The translations under genes were made by a program, and so were the position numbers. Positions 43,055 to 50,431 of a stretch of DNA of 64,000 nt are shown here, piece by piece; position 1 is the stretch's first letter; each line of letters starts with the position of its first letter. This DNA comes from DYJE01 sp964637565. Lineage in GTDB: Bacteria; Desulfobacterota; Desulfobacteria; Desulfobacterales; Desulfolunaceae. Below the pieces are notes generated by a model. The model was given only the letters and a program-made list of their open reading frames with translations. It did no database searches and was not told the DNA's origin. Where the stretch lies: contig CAZWTY010000003.1 in assembly GCA_964637565.1 (NCBI GenBank), forward strand, positions 1-64,000, given 5' to 3'.

Positions 43055-43471
43055 TTAGATCTCCCAAGGATTAATCACGGACACCCCTGCTGCATGGAAT
43101 GGTGCTGTATCGCGGGATGCAACAATAAAACCCCGAGATGCCGCAATGGCGGCAATATATCCGTCGGGTGTTGGAAATCCTCGTCCACCAGACCTTGCTG
43201 TAACAGCCAGTTCGGCATAGACCCGAGCTGCATCAATGTCGAATGACAACACCCGATCTTTAAATAAAGTCATCAGTCCGTCAAGGGCTTGAGCCAGCAT
43301 GTCTTTGCGCTTTCCGGCTGGAAGCGATGCGATTCCAAACAACAGTTCTGCCAGTGTAACGCTGGATATATACAGGGTTTCAGCGACTTGTTCGTTTAAC
43401 CACTCCAGCACCGATGGATTCGGATCTGGTTTCATGGCTTCGGAAATTACATGGGTATCCAGGACGATCAT
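43055..43471 (-). CDS. fitB: PIN-domain toxin, FitB/VapC type
   Basis: A 138-residue PIN endoribonuclease. The acidic metal-binding residues are Asp5 (MIVLDTHVISE), Glu42 (AELLFGIA), Asp103 (TPDGYIAAIA) and Asp121 (SRDTAPF), so the active site is complete. It cleaves RNA and stops growth unless bound by its antitoxin. Its start overlaps the antitoxin stop by ATGA, the usual coupling in such pairs. Sequence composition is less GC-rich than the surrounding genes, in keeping with lateral transfer. Confidence 0.92.
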   Translation of the reverse strand: MIVLDTHVISEAMKPDPNPSVLEWLNEQVAETLYISSVTLAELLFGIASLPAGKRKDMLAQALDGLMTLFKDRVLSFDIDAARVYAELAVTARSGGRGFPTPDGYIAAIAASRGFIVASRDTAPFHAAGVSVINPWEI

Positions 43472-43722
43472 TCAAACTCCAGTGGTTCAGCCGGTTTTTT
43501 ATCTTTCATCTGATCAAAAACATCAAAATCCTTGTTTGTTAATCCTATTTTGCGGCCTAATGCCGCAAGAGCATCACCGACATGGATACGAGTCTTTGGT
43601 TTGACTGCCTCCGAAAGGATGTCGCGGACTTCAGCCTCGGTACTTCTCCCATTCAAAGTGGCTCGCATCCGCAAGGCCCGATGCACCTCATCGGGCAAAT
43701 TTCGCACTGTCAACATGGCCAT
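43468..43722 (-). CDS. fitA: FitA-like ribbon-helix-helix antitoxin
   Basis: An 84-residue antitoxin. The N-terminal LTVRNLPDEVHRALRMRA and GRSTEAEVRDILSEAV are nearly the FitA pattern (strand for operator contact, then two helices), and the C-terminal part is the toxin-binding tail. It represses its own operon and neutralises the PIN toxin. ATG 43722 follows AGGTGA by 6 nt; a longer frame upstream (25 codons) lacks a ribosome site. The operator should lie in 43723-43790, where I see no clear palindrome. Confidence 0.9.
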   Translation of the reverse strand: MAMLTVRNLPDEVHRALRMRATLNGRSTEAEVRDILSEAVKPKTRIHVGDALAALGRKIGLTNKDFDVFDQMKDKKPAEPLEFE

Positions 43723-43869
43723 CGTGTCACCTCTCAAAAATGCCTTATGTGCATTCATAATATTGTTTTGAATGCAATAAAGCAAGGGATTCGTCAAAGA
43801 TTATCGGTGTACAAAACAAATGATGCGGGATAATTCATCGGCAACTTGACTGCTGTCGGCTTCATCACC

Positions 43870-44733
43870 CTAATTGGATAAAACCGGTGGCCGGACAACC
43901 TGTCTGAAAAACTCCAGGACCTTTTCCCTGGTGGCTTTGTTTCTCGGGGCCAGGGCCTCGATGTGGTCGGCACCCTCCACGCGGACAAAGGTTTTGGGTT
44001 CACGGGCCCTTTCGAACAGTTGCTCACCGTGATGATAGGGAATCACCCGGTCTTTCGTTCCATGGAGGATCATGACGGGCGTGGGTGAGATGGAGCCGAT
44101 CATGTCGCCGGAATGGTAGGAATCGGTGGCCATGATCAGGGAAAGGGGGGTTTTGAACCACCCCAGCACAGGAAGGGTTCCGATTTTGTCTTTGACGATG
44201 GAACGGTAGGAGAAAAACGAGCTGTCCACCACCAATGCACGGACGGTTTCAGGGGTTAGTGACGCGGATACGGCGATGGCGTTGGCGCCGCCCAGGCTTT
44301 GACCCAAGAGGAAAACCCGCTGTTTGTCCACATCGGGTCTTGCAAGCACGTAGCGAAGGGCCGAAAGTGAATCCTCGTAGACCCCTTTCCTGTCCGGGTG
44401 ACCTTCCGATTTCCCGTAGCCCCTGTAGTCGAACATGAACAGGTTGAGGCCCTGGTAGGGCATGAAACCCATCATGTTGAGGTTGGCCGTGATGTTTCCG
44501 GCGTTTCCGTGGAAGTGGATCACCGTTCCCCAGGCCTTGCCCCGTGCCGGTAAGAACCAGCCGTGGAGCCGGGTTTTGTCCAGGCTTTCGAAATAGACAT
44601 CCTCATAGCTGAGGGCCGCGTCTTCAGGCGTCAGGTACACCGTATCGTTGGGGTAGTAAAACAGGCTGTTGGCGCAGCCTGACAGGACAAGAACGAGAAC
44701 GGTAAGGACGGCGAGACGCCGCAGGGCTCTCAT
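43870..44733 (-). CDS. Alpha/beta hydrolase lipoprotein
   Basis: A 287-residue secreted hydrolase. The signal peptide ends in a lipobox, VLSGC (Cys at about residue 20), so it is predicted to be a lipoprotein. The hydrolase fold shows an oxyanion segment HFHGNAGNIT, the nucleophile elbow LGQSLGGANA (catalytic Ser), a late Asp in HGTKDRVIP and His in GADHIEALAP, the full triad. It belongs to the BEM46/YhdP-like esterase group with unknown substrate. It overlaps the phosphatase gene upstream by ATGA and is the distal gene of the envelope-biogenesis run. Confidence 0.88.
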   Translation of the reverse strand: MRALRRLAVLTVLVLVLSGCANSLFYYPNDTVYLTPEDAALSYEDVYFESLDKTRLHGWFLPARGKAWGTVIHFHGNAGNITANLNMMGFMPYQGLNLFMFDYRGYGKSEGHPDRKGVYEDSLSALRYVLARPDVDKQRVFLLGQSLGGANAIAVSASLTPETVRALVVDSSFFSYRSIVKDKIGTLPVLGWFKTPLSLIMATDSYHSGDMIGSISPTPVMILHGTKDRVIPYHHGEQLFERAREPKTFVRVEGADHIEALAPRNKATREKVLEFFRQVVRPPVLSN

Positions 44734-45413
44734 GGCAGGCTCAGGACAACCGGGTCTTTCTGGTGGTTGGCGACGTGGATCTTCCCGTCTTTTTCAAACA
44801 GCACCACACCTTCCAGGTATTCAATCCGGCCAAAAGACTCATGGGGTAGCCCCAGGGCGAACTCCTTGATCAGGTAGATATTCCAGTCGTGGGTCACCGA
44901 CACATGGAGTGTGTTCACGTCCGATTCCCTAAGTCCGCCCGCGAGAAAACGGAGCATTTTGTCCGCCGCGTCCCTGGCGTTCATCAGAACGTCTTCGGAA
45001 AGCTTTCCGTCGATCCAGCTCCGGATAAAGGTGAACACATCCATGGTTTTCACGATGTCCACCACCCGCACAAGGTCCTTGACATAAAACGGCGCCACGG
45101 TTCGGGTCACCTGGTTGTGTTCGGTGTAGCCCCCTGTCCTTGCCACAAACCCCTTGTCGATCAGGTAGGCGGTTTCGATGCAGCGGCCGATGTGGCTTGA
45201 GAAAAACGACAAACTCAGGTTTTCCGGGAGAGCAGCCCCCAGTTCAAACGCCAGGTTCCGCCCTTCCTCGGTCAGGCACATGAACGGTTCCATATGGACA
45301 TCCGGGTGATAATCCCGTTTGGAATGGCGGAGGATCAGGCTCATCCGGTCAATTCCCTGGCTGTTGAGATCACGGACGAGGGCTGCGGTTTTCACTCCGG
45401 GTCTTTCAGTCAT
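44730..45413 (-). CDS. Histidine phosphatase family protein
   Basis: A 227-residue protein of the histidine phosphatase (phosphoglycerate mutase-like) superfamily. The N-terminal LILRHSKRDYH gives the RH catalytic signature, SSHIGRCIETAYLI holds the second arginine region, and VTHDWNIYLIKEF supplies the distal His. Substrate unknown; no signal peptide. I chose ATG 45413, which overlaps msbA by 8 bp, over a long extension lying inside msbA. The placement between msbA and the lipoprotein hydrolase, both overlapping, suggests one transcript. Confidence 0.85.
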   Translation of the reverse strand: MTERPGVKTAALVRDLNSQGIDRMSLILRHSKRDYHPDVHMEPFMCLTEEGRNLAFELGAALPENLSLSFFSSHIGRCIETAYLIDKGFVARTGGYTEHNQVTRTVAPFYVKDLVRVVDIVKTMDVFTFIRSWIDGKLSEDVLMNARDAADKMLRFLAGGLRESDVNTLHVSVTHDWNIYLIKEFALGLPHESFGRIEYLEGVVLFEKDGKIHVANHQKDPVVLSLP

Positions 45414-47181
45414 GGTCCTTCCTGTCCTCCCCGTCGTGGGAGCTGAACTGCATGTGGTAGAGTTTGGCGTAATCGCCACCTTTGGCCAAAAGCTCGTCAT
45501 GGGTTCCCTGTTCCACAATCCGTCCTCCGGATAGAACGAGAATCCGGTCCGCAAAGGTGATGGTGGAAAGCCGGTGGGCGATCACAAAGGTGGTCCGGCC
45601 CTTCATCAGGTTTTCCAGGGCTTTTTGCACCACTTTTTCCGCCTCGGCGTCCAGGGCCGAGGTGGCCTCGTCCAGGAGAAGGATGGGTGCGTTTTTCAAC
45701 AGGGCCCTGGCGATACAGATCCTCTGTTTTTCTCCGCCTGAAAGACGGTTTCCCAGCTCGCCGATGGTGGTGTCGAACCCCTTGGGCAGTCTCTGAATGA
45801 AATCATAGGCATAGGCGGCTTTGGCCGCGGCGACGATCTCCTCCTCCCCTGCCTCGTGGTTTCCGTAGAAGATGTTGTTCCTGATGGTGTCGTTAAACAG
45901 AATGGGATCCTGGGAAACCATGGCGATCTGCCTTCGCAGGGAGACGATGGACGCGTCACGGATGTCGACGCCGTCGATGAGAATCCGCCCGCCCGTAACA
46001 TCGTAGAACCTCGGGATCAGGTTCACCAGGGTGGATTTTCCTCCCCCGCTCATGCCCACCAGGGCGATCACGTCTCCCGGATTGGCGGTGATCGAGATGT
46101 GGTCAAGCACCTGGGACTCGCCGTAATCAAAGCACACCTGGTCGAACTCAATGCGGTGGTTGGCCATGGGAATGGTTGCCGGGTTTTCCTTCTCCACGAT
46201 GTCCGAGCGTGTCTCGATGATGTCGAACACCCTGTCCACGGCGGCAAGGCCTTCCTGGACCGCGTTGTTCAGCTTGGTGAGTTTCTTGAAAGGTTCGTAG
46301 AGGAGAAAAACAGCTGTCAGAAAGGAAAAAAAGGTGCCGGTGGTGGAGGTGCCTTTCACCACGCCGTTTCCGCCGTACCAGACGATAAAGGCGATTCCCA
46401 GACCGCCGCAGATATCCATCACCGGCGAACTCAGGGCCTGGGCTTTGACCTTTTTCATCTCGTATCGGAACAGGGCATAGGATTTCTTGAAAAACCTTTC
46501 CTTTTCAAAGGATTCACGGCCAAAGGCCTTGACGATCCTGTTTCCGGCAAAGGTTTCGTGGAGAAAGGCGTTCATGTCCGCCACACTTTCCTGGGTGCCC
46601 GTGCTGACCCGCCTGATTTTCCGGCCCAGCTTCACGATGGGGAAAAAGGCGATGGGCACCACCACAAAGGCGATGATGGCCATTTTCCAGTCCCGGTAGA
46701 ACACCACCACCGTGAGTCCCACAATGGCGAACACATGCTCGATGGACCCGGTGACCACGTTGGACACCATGGACTTGATCACGGTCACGTCGTTGGTGAT
46801 GCGGCTCATCAGCACCCCGGTTTTCTCCTTCTGGAAAAAACCCAGGGAAAGATCCTGAATCCGGTCGTACAGGTCGTTCCTCAGGCTCATGATGATGCTC
46901 TGGCCCACGTGGTTCATCAGGTACTCTTTGCCGAGAACGGCAAGTCCCCTGACAATGGAGGTGACGATCACCACCACGGGAATCAGTTTCAGCATCAGGT
47001 CGTCTTTGGCGATAAAGATGTCGTCCAGGATGTTCTTGATGAGAAAGGCCAGAAGGGCTGTGGTCCAGGACACGATCATCATGCAGATCATGGCCACGAA
47101 CAGCTTGAACCAGTTCCTGCGGATCAGGGCCAGGATGTGTCTGTAGCGGTTCTGTTTGAAAAAATCTTCGATGGTGTTCAT
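45406..47181 (-). CDS. msbA: Lipid A export ABC transporter, ATP-binding/permease
   Basis: A 591-residue half-transporter, a six-helix exporter domain (residues 1-330) fused to an ATPase. Walker A is GMSGGGKST, the signature is LSGGEKQR, Walker B is ILLLDEATSALD, and the switch His follows in FVIAHRLST. MsbA flips core-lipid A across the inner membrane. Identification over other ABC exporters rests on its position just after lpxI/lpxA/lpxD; sequence alone would only say ABCB-type exporter. Thirty bp separate it from lpxI. Confidence 0.9.
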   Translation of the reverse strand: MNTIEDFFKQNRYRHILALIRRNWFKLFVAMICMMIVSWTTALLAFLIKNILDDIFIAKDDLMLKLIPVVVIVTSIVRGLAVLGKEYLMNHVGQSIIMSLRNDLYDRIQDLSLGFFQKEKTGVLMSRITNDVTVIKSMVSNVVTGSIEHVFAIVGLTVVVFYRDWKMAIIAFVVVPIAFFPIVKLGRKIRRVSTGTQESVADMNAFLHETFAGNRIVKAFGRESFEKERFFKKSYALFRYEMKKVKAQALSSPVMDICGGLGIAFIVWYGGNGVVKGTSTTGTFFSFLTAVFLLYEPFKKLTKLNNAVQEGLAAVDRVFDIIETRSDIVEKENPATIPMANHRIEFDQVCFDYGESQVLDHISITANPGDVIALVGMSGGGKSTLVNLIPRFYDVTGGRILIDGVDIRDASIVSLRRQIAMVSQDPILFNDTIRNNIFYGNHEAGEEEIVAAAKAAYAYDFIQRLPKGFDTTIGELGNRLSGGEKQRICIARALLKNAPILLLDEATSALDAEAEKVVQKALENLMKGRTTFVIAHRLSTITFADRILVLSGGRIVEQGTHDELLAKGGDYAKLYHMQFSSHDGEDRKDHD

Positions 47182-47211
47182 GACGGCGTCATCTTTTTCG
47201 TATCTGCTTTT

Positions 47212-48036
47212 TTAAGGTGTGTCCGGGAAATCGGCCTCATCCATCGCGACAATGGCCATTTTGTGGCGGTCGGCAAACTCCACCATGTCTTTCCGGTCAA
47301 AGACCACGGTTTTACCCGCTTCCACCACAAGCACGCTGGCCCCGGATTCGAGCATGGTCTGGAGGGTGGTCAGTCCCACGGCCGGAACGTCGAACCGCAT
47401 ATCCTGGATGGGTTTGCTGGCTTTGATCACCACCGCGTCCCCTTTTCCAAGGGTTCCCCCACGGCGTATCGTGGCGTCGGTTCCGTCGATGGCTTCCACG
47501 GCCAGAACCGAGCCTCCGCCCATGACGATGCACTGGCCGATGTCCAGTTTTCCGATTTCTTTGGTGAGCTTGAATCCGACGCTTATATCGGCCTGCTGGG
47601 CTTTCGAGGGTTTTGTTTTTGTCCAGCAGCCTTTCCGGGCCAGAATGTCGGGAACGAGATCTGTGGAACTCCGCACCGTCACCCCTTCTTTTTCGAGAAA
47701 ATCGGCGAACAGCCGGAGCACCCCGTCATCGTGGGTGTGGCCCATGGTGGCGAGGAGCATCACGGCCTTGATGTCCGGTTTGATGTCGGAAAAGATCCTG
47801 GTTTTTTTGACCCCGCCCACCATCACCGTTTCCCGGACCCCGTGTTTCCGGAAAAAACCGAGCAGCTTTCCGATCTGGCCCAGATGGAGCCAGAGCGTTT
47901 CTTCAGCAAGGGTTTCGATAACCGGGTCCGTTTCATTCCGGATGGCGGCGGCGTAAACCCTGAGCCCTTTTTCACGGGCAGCCCTGGCAAAAAGAATGGG
48001 GAACTGCCCGTTGCCGGCAATCAGTCCGATGTTCAT
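47212..48036 (-). CDS. lpxI: UDP-2,3-diacylglucosamine diphosphatase LpxI
   Basis: A 274-residue LpxI, which splits UDP-2,3-diacylglucosamine to lipid X and UMP, step four of lipid A synthesis, replacing LpxH found in gammaproteobacteria. The N-terminal IGLIAGNGQFPILFAR and the C-terminal domain with GGGSVLAVEAIDGTDATIRRG, VVIKASKPIQDMRFDVPAVG are diagnostic for the family (formerly DUF1009). ATG 48036 was chosen over an in-frame extension of 19 codons that reads into lpxA. It lies 13 bp after lpxA. Confidence 0.94.
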   Translation of the reverse strand: MNIGLIAGNGQFPILFARAAREKGLRVYAAAIRNETDPVIETLAEETLWLHLGQIGKLLGFFRKHGVRETVMVGGVKKTRIFSDIKPDIKAVMLLATMGHTHDDGVLRLFADFLEKEGVTVRSSTDLVPDILARKGCWTKTKPSKAQQADISVGFKLTKEIGKLDIGQCIVMGGGSVLAVEAIDGTDATIRRGGTLGKGDAVVIKASKPIQDMRFDVPAVGLTTLQTMLESGASVLVVEAGKTVVFDRKDMVEFADRHKMAIVAMDEADFPDTP

Positions 48037-48049
48037 GGGCGTATCCGCA

Positions 48050-48835
48050 TCAGCGAGTGATGCCCCGGCTTGACGATTTGATGAACTCCACAAATTCCAC
48101 CACTTCAGGCACCTGTTCCACGCCGGCCTTGATGCGTTCCACGGCCTCGTTGGTGGTCAGGCCGATCCGGAAGAAAATCCGGTAGGCTTTCTTGAGGGCG
48201 CTCAGGGCTGCCGGAGAGAAGTTGTGGCGTTCGAGGCCGACCTTGTTGAGACCGTGGAGTTTGGCCCGGTCGCCAGCCGCGATGACGTAGGGCGGGACAT
48301 CTTTCACCACCGCCGATTTACCGCCGATGTACGAGTAGTTGCCCACACGGACAAACTGGTGGATGGCCACCAGTCCGCCCACGGTGACGAAATCTCCGAG
48401 AACGATATGGCCGGCCAGTGTGGAGCCGTTGGCCAGAATGACCCGGCGGCCCGTCTTGCAGTCATGGGCCACATGGACGTAGGCCATCAGGTAGTTTTCC
48501 TCACCCACTTCGGTGATTCCCCCGCCCACGCCGGTTCCGCGGTTGATGGTGGCGAACTCCCGGATCACCGTGCCCCGGCCTATTTTCAGGTAGGTTTTTT
48601 CACCGTGGAACTTCAGGTCCTGGGGCGCGGCTCCCACGGAGGCGTACTGGAAAATGGTGCAGTCCGGTCCGATGGTCACAAAGGGGTCGATCACCACATG
48701 GGAGGCGATGGTGGTTCCAGAACCGATCACCGTGTCGTTTTTGATCACGGAAAACGCGCCGATGGTCACATTGTCCCCGATCTGGGCCGAAGGATCGACG
48801 ATGGCCGTGGGGTGTATCATGGTTCCAGTTGTCAT
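48050..48835 (-). CDS. lpxA: UDP-N-acetylglucosamine acyltransferase
   Basis: A 261-residue left-handed beta-helix acyltransferase. Hexapeptide repeats run from IHPTAIVDPSAQIGDNVTIGAF to about residue 185; the catalytic His is in the MAYVHVAHDCKTG segment, and the C-terminal helical domain (FFRIGLTTNEAVERIKAGVEQ) is present. It transfers a 3-hydroxyacyl group from ACP to UDP-GlcNAc, the first lipid A step. Length and the His environment match LpxA rather than LpxD. It overlaps lpxD by 4 bp. fabZ, usually between lpxD and lpxA, is absent. Confidence 0.95.
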   Translation of the reverse strand: MTTGTMIHPTAIVDPSAQIGDNVTIGAFSVIKNDTVIGSGTTIASHVVIDPFVTIGPDCTIFQYASVGAAPQDLKFHGEKTYLKIGRGTVIREFATINRGTGVGGGITEVGEENYLMAYVHVAHDCKTGRRVILANGSTLAGHIVLGDFVTVGGLVAIHQFVRVGNYSYIGGKSAVVKDVPPYVIAAGDRAKLHGLNKVGLERHNFSPAALSALKKAYRIFFRIGLTTNEAVERIKAGVEQVPEVVEFVEFIKSSSRGITR

Positions 48836-49866
48836 AGGGTTTCTCCTTTTTCTTCCAGTGCGTTGATCTTTTTTTCCAGTTCGTTCACACGTTTTTTCAG
48901 CTCGGGGAGCCGGGCCACGACGGTCTGGGCCTTAAGCCACTGTTTGTGGGGTATGGCCGGCACACCCGACACCACCTCATGGTCGGCCACCGAATGGGTG
49001 ACTCCGGCTTTGGGGCCGATAACGGCGTTGTTGCCGATGATCAGGTGGCCCGAAACTCCGGACTGCCCGGCCAGGATGGCGTGGTTTCCGATCACTGTGC
49101 TTCCGGCGATGCCCACCTGGGCCACCAGCAGGGTGTTTTCACCCACCACCACGTTGTGGGCGATGTGGACCTGGTTGTCCGTCTTGACGCCGTTTTTGAT
49201 GACTGTCTCCCCGAAGGTTCCCCGGTCGATGCTGTTCAATGCCCCGATTTCCACGTCGTCTCCGATGCGGACGATCCCGGTATGGGGGATTTTCGTGTAC
49301 TTTTCACCATCCGGAACAAAACCGAACCCGTCGCTGCCGATCACCGTCCCCGAATGGATCATCACCCGGTCGCCGATCACGCAGCGGTCCCGGACTGTCA
49401 CGTTGGGGTAAATGGTCACATCGTCTCCCACAATCACACCGTTTCCCAGAACCACGTTGGAAAATATGGCCACGCGGCTTCCCAGGGTCACGTTGTCGCC
49501 AAGGACCACACCGGCGTGAATCTGGACCTTGTTTCCCAGCCTGACCCCATCGCCGATGCAGGCCGAAGGATGGATGAAATCCCGGGCTTCCACCACCGGG
49601 TTGAACACCTGACCCAATCGGACAAAGGCCATGCGGGGGTTCTCCACGTAGATCACCGGCCCATCCAGGTCACCGGCGTTTTCCGGGACAAGAACGACTC
49701 CGGCACGGGTTTCGGAAAGTTTGGAATAGTATCTGGGATCTCCGGCAAAGGTGATGTCCGACGGGCCGGCCTGTTCAAAGGAAGCCACGTTGGAGATGAT
49801 CCTGGCGGGATCACAGGAAACACGGCCCTTGAGAAAGTCGGCGATGGCTTGAACTGTCATTTCCAT
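48832..49866 (-). CDS. lpxD: UDP-3-O-acylglucosamine N-acyltransferase
   Basis: A 344-residue LpxD. It has an N-terminal uridine-binding domain (residues about 1-100), a beta-helix of hexapeptide repeats from FIHPSACIGDGVRLGNKVQIHAG onward, the catalytic His in HIAHNVVVGENTLL, and a C-terminal helix (LPELKKRVNELEKKINALEE). It adds the second 3-hydroxyacyl chain in lipid A synthesis. ATG 49866 follows AGAGGA at a slightly long spacing; the Met two codons later is an equal alternative. It is 2 bp from skp. Confidence 0.95.
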   Translation of the reverse strand: MEMTVQAIADFLKGRVSCDPARIISNVASFEQAGPSDITFAGDPRYYSKLSETRAGVVLVPENAGDLDGPVIYVENPRMAFVRLGQVFNPVVEARDFIHPSACIGDGVRLGNKVQIHAGVVLGDNVTLGSRVAIFSNVVLGNGVIVGDDVTIYPNVTVRDRCVIGDRVMIHSGTVIGSDGFGFVPDGEKYTKIPHTGIVRIGDDVEIGALNSIDRGTFGETVIKNGVKTDNQVHIAHNVVVGENTLLVAQVGIAGSTVIGNHAILAGQSGVSGHLIIGNNAVIGPKAGVTHSVADHEVVSGVPAIPHKQWLKAQTVVARLPELKKRVNELEKKINALEEKGETL

Positions 49867-49868
49867 GG

Positions 49869-50396
49869 TTATCGTGTCCTCTGAAATTCCAGGTCGTATT
49901 CCTCGATCACCTGGGAGGTGATGTCTGCAGCTCCCCCTGCATAAAGGGCCTGGTTCTTTTCCAGGATCAGGGCGAACCCGTTTTTTCGTCCCACCTGCTC
50001 GATGATCCGGAGCACATCGTTCCGGACACTGGACGACTGTTTTGAGTTGATGTCCCGGATCTGTCTTCCGAAACGGGCCTCGATATCTTTCAGGGCTTTG
50101 GTTTTGGTGTTGAGCTCGGCTTTCTTTTTGTCCAGCTCTTCTTTTTCAAGCACGGGATCAAGAGCCGCGATGCTTTTCTTCAAGGCGGCAATCTCCGATT
50201 TTCTGACTCCAAGGTCCGACGTGCGCTCATCCTGTTTCTGTTTCAGACGTCGCGTGGTGTCTTTGCCTGCGGCGCATTCCCGGATCACCTGCTGGACATC
50301 CACAACCCCGATTTTCATTCCCTCAGCCTGCACCGGTTCCGTTGACCAGATTCCGGCCAGAAAGACGAAACACAGCAACCAAGCGTTTTTTTTCAT
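49869..50396 (-). CDS. skp: Periplasmic chaperone Skp/OmpH
   Basis: A 175-residue Skp-type chaperone that keeps unfolded outer-membrane proteins soluble for delivery to BamA. It has a signal peptide (cleaved near PVQA), the strand MKIGVVDVQQVI, then a long charged coiled-coil hairpin (residues about 45-140, RLKQKQDERTSDLGVRKSE) and a C-terminal ALILEKNQALYAGGAADIT segment. Length is normal. It lies directly after bamA (35-bp gap) and before lpxD, the common proteobacterial order. Confidence 0.92.
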   Translation of the reverse strand: MKKNAWLLCFVFLAGIWSTEPVQAEGMKIGVVDVQQVIRECAAGKDTTRRLKQKQDERTSDLGVRKSEIAALKKSIAALDPVLEKEELDKKKAELNTKTKALKDIEARFGRQIRDINSKQSSSVRNDVLRIIEQVGRKNGFALILEKNQALYAGGAADITSQVIEEYDLEFQRTR

Positions 50397-50431
50397 ACGT
50401 TTCCCTCACACAGTGTTGTTGTTTTCCCTTT

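Noticed and set aside
45856..48060. 734-codon plus-strand frame opposite msbA and lpxI
   Set aside because: An antisense artefact of codon bias, rich in His/Asp/Gly, spanning two well-identified genes.
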